Assembly (NCBI GenBank): GCA_035235625.1
Contig: CP141149.1
Location: 3,691,001 to 3,755,000 of the forward strand
Direction of reading: 5' to 3'
Source: Saururus chinensis
Taxonomy: Eukaryota > Streptophyta > Magnoliopsida > Piperales > Saururaceae
Length of the DNA stretch: 64,000 nt
Positions 55,075-64,000 of this stretch are shown one piece after another. Numbering within the stretch: the stretch's first letter is position 1; each line of letters opens with the position of its first letter. The translations under genes were made by a program, and so were the position numbers. The notes under the pieces were generated by a model. It had not been told where the DNA came from, made no database searches, and was given only the letters and a program-made list of their open reading frames with translations.

Positions 55075-57640
55075 TAAATATCAATTCTAGCCAATGATCA
55101 AGTTATTCCCACAAGAAGATCAAGGGGTCTACTACCCTAATTTCCACGTGGTCAACTTTAGTAATTTAGAAAATTCCTTGATGTTACAACTTTGAAAGGT
55201 CCAATAAACCTAGGAGATAACTTCGCTCTCTTACCAAATTGCATGACAACTTGAGAAGGTGAGATCATCAAGAAAACATGGTTGGTGGGAATTCTAGGTC
55301 TCTCACCGACTTATCCGCATAACTCTTTTGCCAACTTTGAGCTGTCTGCAACTGCTCTTGAATAAGTCAAATCTTCTGCACTGATTGTCGTACAATCTCG
55401 GGCCTAGTTAGGAGATGCTCTCTAACCTCTCGACAATGCCATCTATACAACACCTTGAAAGGATCCATCTTGATACTAGCATGGTAACTATTGTCGTAGG
55501 CAAACTCCACTAATGACAAGTCTTGCTTCCAACTACACTTCCACTTGAGGATGTATTTATTATAAAAGCATATCATCTAATGTCTAGATACTCCTCTCGG
55601 ATTGCCCATTGGTCTAAGAATGATAGGCTGAGCTAAGGTGAGCCGATGTGCCCAAAGCCTTCTGAAAAATTTTGCCAAAACATAGATGTAAATTGAGGAT
55701 TCTATTCGGAAACTGGATATGGAACTTCATGTAACTAAACAATATCCTTCACATATAGTGCTGCCAACACATCCAAAAAGGTGGTCATCCTCATAGCAAT
55801 GAAGTGTGCTAACTTAGTGAGTCGATCAATGACAACCCACAACACATCATTACCACTAGGCGATCTAGGAAGCCCAGAAACAAAGTCCATAGCCACATTC
55901 TGCCACTTCTACTCAAGAATTGATAGAGGTTGTAGAATACTGCCTGGTTGATGATGTCTCAATTTCACTTGTTGACACACCATGCAGTTGGACACAAATG
56001 AAGTAATATCCCTTTTCATTCCACTCCACTAAAAAGTCTACTTCACATCATGATACATCTTGGTTCCTCTTGGATGGATGGAGAACCTAGTGTGATGTGC
56101 CTCCAAAAGAATGCTCCCCTTTAACTCCATGGAGTTTGGCACCCACAACCGTCCTTCAAAAGTTAAGCTTCCATCATCCCTTTCTTCAAAATCAATCACC
56201 GGTTTCCCTTGTAGCTTAACCTTCATGGCTTGAGTTTTCTCATCCACTTTTTGTACTTCAACCACCTCATCAACCAAACTAGAGCTTAAGGAAAGATTTG
56301 CAAACCACTTGCTTGTATCTTCCAAAGATAACTCCAGTTTAAGCTCAATGGCCTATTTATAGAAAAGTCATTCTTGAACATAAACACAAGCTATCGAAGT
56401 AGCTGATTTTCCACTCAAGGCATTCGCTATCACATTAGATTTTCCCAGATGATAGGAAATAATGAAGTCATAATCTTTAAGGAATTCCAACCTTCTTTGC
56501 TTCACATTCAAGTCTCTTTGAGTGAAGAGATATTACAAACTCTTGTGGTTCGTGAACACTTCAAACTTCTTACCATAGAGGTAGTGCCTCCAAATTTTTA
56601 ATGGAAAGACAACTGCTACAAGTTTTAAGTCATATGTAGGATAGGTTTTCTCATGCACTCTAACTGACGAGAAGTAAAAGCTAGTCATAGTAGCGTAAAG
56701 AATTAGAATGTAGGATAGGTTTTCTTGCATTACGCTACTTAGTCATAGTAGCGTAATGCAAGAAAAACCTTTGATGAACCTCCGATATTATCCTATAAGA
56801 CCTAGGAATCTTCAAACTTCGGAAGCATTCTTAGGTTGCTCCCACTTCACGACTATCCCCCCCTTGCATGAGTCCACTGCTACATCATCTTTGGAAATGT
56901 CATGACCTAGAAATTGCACTTCTTCCAACAAAAATTCATACTTGTCAAACTTTACATAGAGCTTGTGATCTCTCAAAGCTTTTAGGACAATCCTCAAGTG
57001 CTTTTTATGCTTCTTGCTAGCTGAATAGATCAATATGTCATCCATAAAAATAATGACAAACCAATTTAAATAAAGCATGAAAAACCTATTATTCAAATCC
57101 ATAAAAGATGCCAGTGCATTAGCAAGACCAAAATGCATAACCAAGAACTCATAATACCCATAATGTGTCAGGAAATCTATCTTAGACACATCATCGGGCC
57201 GAATATGGAGTTGATGGTAGTCCGACCTCAAGTTAATCTTGGAACACTTGAGCCTATAGCAACTGATCAAACAAATCATCAATACGTGGCAAAAGATAGT
57301 TATCTAATTCAATATGGGGTAATCAATGCAAAGCCTAAGGGAACTATCTTTCTTCCTAACAAAGTTAACCAGTGCACCCCAAGTAGATGCATTAGGCCTT
57401 ATGTATCCCTTGTTCATCAAGCCTTGCAGTTAAGACGTAAGCTCTTTCAATTTAGCTAGAGCCATGTAGTAAGGAGCTTTAGAAATAGGAATTGTGCCTG
57501 GGACAAGATCAATATTGAACACAATTTCCCTATAGAAAGGCAATCTTGTCAAGTCATCCTGAAAGACATCTGCATACTCCGACACCATATGAACGAACTC
57601 AATAGGAGGTAGAGTCATACCCTTCACCAAGATGCTTTAA
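55075..57640 (-). pseudogene. Gypsy-A reverse transcriptase, RNase H and integrase
   Basis: Minus-strand order is RT, RNase H, integrase, which defines Ty3-gypsy. RT: FQDDLTRLPFYREIVFNIDLVPGT (57560-57490), SKINLRSDYHQLHIR, THYGYYEFLVMHFGLANA, WFVIIFMDDILIYSAS (polymerase DD intact at about 57040) and VQFLGHDIS. RNase [22 protein letters not shown] (56660-56570). Integrase: [61 protein letters not shown] (56300-55790) and LSLVEFAYDNSYHASI (about 55510). The end reads AKLSPRFIGPFKV (about 55210). A chromodomain and 3' LTR are not present before the junction at about 55075. It has many stops and is non-functional. Confidence 0.9.
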
Positions 57641-59052
57641 AGAAAAACCACACACCAACTATTGATCGGCTTCCTTGCCTTAGAAGACTACTTTAAGAAC
57701 TTGCCACTAGACCATTTCACACCCTAAAATATGAAAGGCTCAACATCTGGCAAAGCAAACACAACCTTCTTTCCATCAACATGTCCATGCATAAAATCAC
57801 ATCAAAACTAATTATAAAACAAATAATAAAATCAACAAACAATTCATACCCCTCAACCAATATGGAAACCTTCTCAAGATAGTGCTCCGCCTGAAGAGAA
57901 GATAAAGGGGAACCGACAACATCTTAGGCTCAACACCAAGCTCTTGAGCAAAAAGAGGTGAAATAAAAGAATGTGAAGATCCAATATCAAACAACACTCT
58001 AGCATAGCATGAGGTGATTTCAAGCATACCTTCCACCACTACAGAAGCATTGGCCACCTCATAAGCTGAAATAGCAAAAGGCCTTCCCTTGGTTGATCCA
58101 TTTATTTTGTTGCCCACCTTACTACCCTCCTTGTTGCCTTCCTTGTGGTCTTCCTTTTTGCCCTCCTTCCTACCTAGGGCCTTGGTTTTGTGGAGCCAGA
58201 TGAAGCCTAGGAACACCACCCTAAGTGTTCTAAGGACATTCCCTATTTTAATGCCCTTTTTGTCAACACAAGAAGCAAAAGATGTTGCCATGGTGGTTGT
58301 GGCGATGAGGCTACACGTAGTTTTTGTTGTTCCTCTGAAAGTTTTTACCACGAGGCTTCTGATGACGTTGTCCCTGAGAGTCCTCATGCCTAGCTTGTTT
58401 AGTCTACTCCTTCATCTTGTGGTACTTCTCCTCGTCCTTCTCCACCACAATGGTGGTCTCAAGTTGCCAAAGTCTTATTCCTAAAGGACACTCGGCCTCT
58501 TATGTAAGGCTTCAACCCATTCTCAAACTTCCTTGCCCACTCAAAACGCTCTAGCTCGATGAACTTAGTCTCGTAGGCAATCATCATCATGGAACCCTGC
58601 TAGAGATTGATGAACTCCTTCTTCTTCTCCTCTCGTACATGAAGAGGAAAATACTTGTCATCGAAGACCAACAAGAACTCCTATGGGATTCCCACTCAGC
58701 CCTACAATCTTTGCTACTCCATGGAAAGCCTCCACCTCAATGCCTCTCCCTAAAAAATGAAGACGGTTAGGTGGGTCTCCTCCTCCTCTAAGCACCATCT
58801 TGCACTAAAGATCTTCTCCATTTGAAGCTTCCAATTATTGGCTCTTGAGACATACATCTTACCTTGAAAACTAGGAGGATTGAGCTTCTTAAAGCTCTTC
58901 AGTGTTAGGTTCTCCTACTCACTGCCATTAGCCAGTTTAGCCTACTGGGTTTGCATGACCAGAGTTTACCCCTCATTGGCATCAACACATCATCCAGCCT
59001 TGGGTCTCTAGCAGCTCGGTTATTATTAGCACCTGTGTGATTCGGTCTAGCC
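57641..59052 (-). pseudogene. Gypsy-A gag and protease
   Basis: Starts near 59052 (MARPNHTGANNNRAARDPRL), the same start as gypsy-B. Capsid motifs between 58900 and 58480 are broken by stops. The zinc knuckle near 58260-58300 reads CFLC.QKGH.NREC, with all CCHC ligands but stops at two positions. The protease (58060-57800) reads VLFDIGSSHSFISPLFAQELG: the catalytic DTG is DIG. It is open for 191 codons from 58387 in one frame that mixes shadow and real protease sequence. Confidence 0.85.
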
Positions 59053-59240
59053 ATCTACACAACCACTAGATATTAAATTACAAGGTCTAACACAAAGATC
59101 AACCAACACATCACACAAGCTAGAAACAAGACAATAACTAACGGAATTCAAGGTCTCTAGCATTATCTAAATCTTTTATTACCTCACTCCCATTATCATT
59201 AGGAATTATCCCTTAACCTCATTTCCTTTTAGGCAAAGTC

Positions 59241-59254
59241 GTGCTCCGATACCA
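59241..59254 (-). promoter_or_regulatory. Gypsy-A primer-binding site
   Basis: Minus strand TGGTATCGGAGCAC, about 10 bp inside the LTR end at 59265, resembles the initiator tRNA-Met complement used by copia-A (TGGTATCGGAGC). Confidence 0.75.
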
Positions 59255-59264
59255 AAATCATACT

Positions 59265-62082
59265 TGTTACGTCCCGTCACACCCCCTTGACCTGAACTTG
59301 GTCTAAGAAGGTGGGACGCGGCATGACATAGTGAAAGAATAACCCATCCTGGATTCTCATCGAAGTACACAACACCTACCCTTTGTGCAAAAGCAAATAA
59401 TGGAAGGTAAAAGAGAATAATTAACAATCTTAGTCCAACACAACATCCACAAAACTATATATTGGACATAGTCTCAAACCCTAAGGCTGCAACATATAAA
59501 GCCATTATAGGCTATCCGAAGTATGAATTAAAGTCAAGTCTAAGTTCATCATATCACATGACAAGTATAAAACAACACAAACATCTAGCAAGCTCTCACG
59601 GCACATGCCCATCCTCAAACTCAACATACAGACCATCAGGACCACCTACATGACACAACATATAACCCCAAAACAAAACTGCAAACTAAAGAGGGGTGAA
59701 CATAGCTTTGTAAGGGTTTTAAAATAAAAAATAAGGTCATGATAACACATAATGCACTCTCAATTTAAACACGCACCACATATCCAATCTCTATGCTTGT
59801 GCATCATAGGATAAATCACATTCTATATATGCATTCACAACACATGTGCATCATAGGCTCATTCATAATTTATAACACACATACACACCTTGTACAATCA
59901 TTTAAGTTTCATGTTTCATTCACATCCTACATGAAGTAAGTTTCAATATTCACATTCACCTTGCATAATCAAGTATATCAAACCATATTCTATCCTACAT
60001 GTTCAAGTGTAATCACTCCATACGTACCATGTGTAACATAAGCATCATTGTCCCTACACAAATTATGTCAATAAACGTTATAATCCATACGCATGCATAA
60101 ACAATTCGGAGAATGTCTCAAAATAGAGCAAACAACCCTGATTATCTTGGCCGAAGCACAAGTAGATTTGCTCACCCTAGAAATCTTACCAAGGAAGTCT
60201 GAATTCCTAGAAAGGAAAACTAGAGGATCTTGGGTAAATCCCTAACAAGGAAAGCTAGTGCATATGGACAAACTAGCTAGGATTCTCATGTCCAGAAAGA
60301 CACATCAATTTAACTCATTATAGAATTCTGCTTTTCTCACCCAAGGAAGAAACCCGCCCTCAAAGGAATGTAAAAGCTCATCTAATGGACATAAAACCCC
60401 ATCTTATGGACCCCATCCAATTGGAAGCAAAAAAGATTCAATAAACCTCCAATGCAACTAATTAAAAAAACTACAACATCAAATCGATTATTCACTATTA
60501 AACACGAATGATCTTCGCTTACAAATCATTTTCATGATGCATGCAACATGATACATATGTGTGCAATGTTTAATGAATGTAAGCATAGGTAAAAATACTC
60601 TAATAAGTCATAATATGCTTGATACATGGTCCATTTGTGACAAATAAAATCATATAAGCACAAGTAAAAATATGCATAGGTGGTTGTGTTCATATTTGAG
60701 CTAAAACACGTAAAACATGGTTCATCTATAAGTAATGTGATATGTGCAAGCATTCATAATTCATCATGGTCATAATATATTGGAATCATGGAGTAAATAT
60801 GATGAAGTCATCAAAATCTCACTTAAAATCAGACATATACTCATTTATCCCATACTAGCTCAGGTAGATATTTTAGTATAGTCACAACATGTAAATTGTA
60901 CATATTAGGAAAAATAACAAATAAATTCCAATCAATGAGAAAATTATAAACACCTAAATCATAAGATTAATTCACACATAATTAAATATCATATTAAAAT
61001 AGGTAGGTAAATAATTTTTGTGATTTAATTAATGAGATTATGGAGTTTTGCCACAATCATTGACCTTTAAATTTATGACTATGTTATTGACTTATCATGT
61101 TTTAAACAACTTGAAGTTTTTACATCATGATCATAACACATATATAATTCCATCATAAAAATAAGGAATCAAAAATTATATGTTTTCATCCCTAATAAAC
61201 ATGAAAATAGAGAGATATTTTATTGTCCATCATATATTCCAAAAAATATAATAAATACATATTATTTTGGAAATATATGAAAAAGTATGAATATAATATA
61301 GACATTTCAATCTATTCCAAGAAAAAGGTTGAGAGTAAAACTATCCAAAACATAGTCGTATATACAGAACAGAGAGCTATTTAGACTGTTTGAACGGCTG
61401 GCAATTTGAATGGCTTCTCATCCCATTCAAATGATAGACATTTGAATGGCTTGCCATTCCATTTGAATGGCCAGCCAATCGATCGTCCCACAGGCGATCG
61501 AACACTCACAATAGAACTGTCAAAATAGTTGTCTTCTTCTTTATGAAATTGAGCCAAAATTCTTCTAAAAATCAATAAAAATTCTGAAAACTTCATGAAA
61601 CATCCTATAATAATTATCCAAGCCTAAAATATGATAGATCTAACATTTTTTCATGCTTAAACATACAAAACAACCATAAATCACATATTTTTAAAAAATT
61701 ACCATTACACATCAAGATGAATCGAAAGCTCAAAGAAACCCACAATAATTGCATTTCAATGAAAGAAACCTCTTAGAAGGAAAACCCCTTACCTCTATCA
61801 AGCTTGTGAATCCCTTGAATGAGCTTCAACCTTAAGAAATCATACCCGAAATTTTGGGCTTTTAGTTAATCCTAATCAAAACTAACAATAGACTCAATTC
61901 ATTTTAGGATATGATAGATTCAAATTCTCCTTAGGTTAAAATGAAAATAACCTGATTAGGGTTTTTTTAGAATTAAAAACATGATTTTGATGGAAGAAAA
62001 TTAGGAGTCCAAACATGAGAAGTAAAGATAGAGATGATTAAGATAAAAAATTGAAATATTATGGGGTGATTAAGGGGAAAAC
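59265..62082 (-). repeat. Gypsy-A 5' LTR (about 2.8 kb)
   Basis: Plus-strand reading starts TGTTACGTCCCGTCACACCC (59265). On the minus strand this is the LTR 3' end, followed by a short spacer and the primer-binding site. It shares long blocks with 2830-3927 (about 59660-60560) and weaker ones with 44641-47533. The other end meets copia-D at 62083 without a clear TG, so copia-D may have cut it. A short inverted cluster of ATTTGAATGGC…GCCATT units lies at 61385-61480. Small ORFs inside are not genes. Confidence 0.75.
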
Positions 62083-63011
62083 TGATGAGTGGTGTACATG
62101 CGGAAGCACGTGGTGCAGAGAGCCCTAGGGTGGCACTTTGCATAAAAATTGAATCGTTAAAAAAATTTCTCTACACAATCACATGAACAATGGCATTCAT
62201 AAGGAATAAATACATTCAAGAAGCTATTAATCAATTAGAATGAAATAAGGCATGGATTAGAACTAACCATTGGGGCTGATCAGCCCCCAGATGCTTTTTC
62301 CCTTCACTCCAATGATCGATTCACAATTGAACACTGATTCACTCAAGATAGAAAGGAAATTATCTTTGTGTTTGGCTTCCAAATCCTTGCTTTGGATTTT
62401 AGAATCCACTAAATGGAGTGCCCTTGCCCTTGCCTTGAAGCCACACAACTCGAAGAAGAGTTTTCCTCCTTTGTGCACCATGCAAGAGGGAGAAGGGAGG
62501 GAGAGAGAGGGGTAGCCAGCCCCTCTTTTCCCATTCTTTTTTTGAGCAACATGCCATGAGAGAGAAAAGGGGATGTGATTGGGAGAGAGAGGAGGGGAGA
62601 GGGGGCTGATTTGCTTGTTAGGGATTTCTTGCCTCTCTTAATAACTATTTATACTCCCTCTTATCCTTACCCTACATGGGCTTTTTTATCGTGCCTTTCA
62701 TCTAAACTTCATCGGATTAACCTAGAGGGTCTGACACAATAGGAGTGGGCTTTGTTTCTTAGAACCCATGGAGGCCATGACCCTCTGGACATGGCCAAGT
62801 TCGTGATAAGATCGACCCCTCGCTAACTACGGGTCCGATCAACAACACTAAATCAAGAGTCGGGCCCTACGAAGTGAATATGCGCACCCTAGTTATAGGT
62901 TTAATGTGTGTTTGACAGATGTGCGTCCATGGACCCTGTGGCCCATATTGGCTCACCCAAATTGCAAACAAAGTGGATCAACTGGGTCTGAGCCCATACC
63001 ATGGTCCAACA
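62083..63011 (-). repeat. Copia-D 3' LTR
   Basis: Minus strand starts TGTTGGACCATGGTATGGGC at 63011 and ends near CCACTCATCA at 62083 (929 bp). A purine tract (CTATAGGGGGGA) lies immediately upstream. It aligns with copia-C's LTR in reverse orientation, for example GAGCCCTAGGGTGGC and TTTGCATAAAAAT. The minus-strand ORF at 62263-62481 lies within the LTR and is not a gene. Confidence 0.85.
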
Positions 63012-63029
63012 TCCCCCCTATAGGTGAAG

Positions 63030-63920
63030 GGCTCATATTGTCCAATAGCTACTTGAGCTAATGCTATGAGCGTGTTGTGTAAATAGATCTGTCATTAAGT
63101 CCTTAGTGAACAAATATGCCAATATCTTAATAGTAGGAATATGACTTACATTAACTTTTTCTCTCTGTAGCATGTCAAATATATAGTAGTAATACACTTC
63201 AATTTCCTTACCTTTGGCACTAATCTCCTCGTTTTTTATTGCTGACGTAGTTACCAGATTATCGCAATAAATCTGGATGTGAGCATCAATCCAATTTTCT
63301 AGCCTCAATCTAGCTAGACATTCCTTTATCCATACTACTTGGGAAGCTACTATATTGCATGCATAAAACTTAGCTTCCATCATAGACTTAGAAACACTTT
63401 TTTGTTTCTTACTCTCCTATGATATAGCCCTGCCTCCAAACATGAAGATAAATCCAACAATGGATTTCCTATCATCTGGATCACCCACATAGTCTGAAAC
63501 ACTATATCCAACTAATGACAGACTTTTTGTCTTATAAGTAAATTTTAGATTCTTAAACCATAGAAGGTTCTGTAATACCCTTTTCCCTATTGGCAGCATT
63601 GAAGTCCAAGGTCTACTTGGTAGCAGCTCAGCAAGCCTACCACAAAACTCAAGTCAGGTCTAGTGCAAGTCATGGCATACATTAAGCTGCCAACAGCTTG
63701 TGCATATGTCATTGACTCCATCCGGAGTGTCTTCTTCTATCCAAGGAGCCATACTCTTAAATAACACAACACCCTTGTATATAGGGGATTCCATGGTCTT
63801 CCAACCAATGACATTGAAGCATTTGAGAACACTTTCTATGTATGACTATTGAGATATGGTTAGCTTCCTAGCCTTTCTCTCCTTGTCAATTTTCAGCCCA
63901 AGGATGTAGATGTCTCACCC
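63030..63920 (-). pseudogene. Copia-D RNase H and C-terminal RT, truncated by an LTR
   Basis: Minus strand from 63920: ILGLKIDKERKAR, YIESVLKCFNVIGWKTMESP (RT end), then CHDLH. Next LSLVGYSVSDYVGDPDDRKSIVGF with the RNase H first Asp region, MMEAKFYACNIVASQVVWIKECLA, and IQIYCDNLVTTSAIKNEEISAKGKEIEVYYY (63240-63150), ending at TKDLMTDLFTQHAHSI (about 63045). The rest of the element lies beyond the LTR that begins at 63923. It carries stops and is non-functional. Confidence 0.85.
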
Positions 63921-63922
63921 TT

Positions 63923-64000
63923 TGTCACGACCCGGATTTTTAAAACCCTTGTTACAATAAAGGACACACGATAGATCACGATAATAATTTTTTTTCCTTT
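63923..64000 (-). repeat. End of a Tekay/Del-like gypsy LTR entering from the right
   Basis: TGTCACGACCCGGATTTTTAAAACC followed by ACACACGATAGATCACGATAA is the reverse complement of the last 70 bp of the solo LTR at 40371-43738. It interrupts copia-D RT and continues past the window. Confidence 0.75.

Overview
This window looks like a transposon-dense intergenic stretch of an angiosperm nuclear genome. It is AT-rich, most of its protein-coding signal is decayed plant transposable-element (TE) protein, and the only host-type genes are broken copies of two plant families: a phosphoinositide-specific phospholipase C (PLC) and a pectin methylesterase (PME). Introns with GT/AG borders, plant LTR elements primed by initiator tRNA-Met, and CACTA and Mutator-like transposons (MULEs) all fit a plant. 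I cannot name the species. I found no intact host gene, no rRNA or tRNA gene, no CRISPR array and nothing bacterial.

Layout. 1-3.9 kb: decayed Athila/Tat-type Ty3-gypsy gag and LTR (minus strand), then a piece of another gypsy LTR. 3.93-about 11 kb: left end of a CACTA transposon with palindromic subterminal repeats, carrying a plus-strand multi-exon gene remnant (acidic exon, coiled coil, Ulp1-type SUMO protease) whose introns hold an unusual 45-bp palindromic minisatellite. 12.6-14.4 kb: a second Athila-type LTR in the opposite orientation to the first. 16.5-17.16 kb: a PLC gene piece whose C2-domain exon is cut by a full-length Ty1-copia element (17159-23561; LTRs about 7% diverged; 5-bp target duplication AGTTA). 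23.7-32.5 kb, minus strand: unidentified exons, a Transposase_24-like gene and a TNP2 transposase (together a CACTA), with a MULE transposase running in frame directly into TNP2. 33.5-36.45 kb: a non-autonomous element with about 290-bp inverted ends and a DUF1985 fragment.

36.57-51.36 kb: a PME gene split by a 14.0-kb insertion (36958-50957). The insertion is a minus-strand copia element (copia-B) that itself received a gypsy element (gypsy-B), which received a 3.4-kb solo LTR flanked by TGGGC. A later deletion fused gypsy protease to copia sequence. The PME reading frame resumes exactly across the outer insertion. It is then cut again at 51363 by a plus-strand copia (copia-C), which is truncated against a minus-strand gypsy (gypsy-A, 55.1-62.1 kb). 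A last minus-strand copia (copia-D, 62.1-63.9 kb) abuts gypsy-A and is itself interrupted by an LTR at 63923 that leaves the window.

No pathway or operon is present. The interest lies in how elements nested, captured host exons and decayed. I saw no convincing evidence of a new functional system. The best candidates for a second look are the in-frame MULE/TNP2 junction, the palindromic minisatellite, the DUF1985 long-inverted-repeat element and the unidentified exons at 23.7-24.2 kb.
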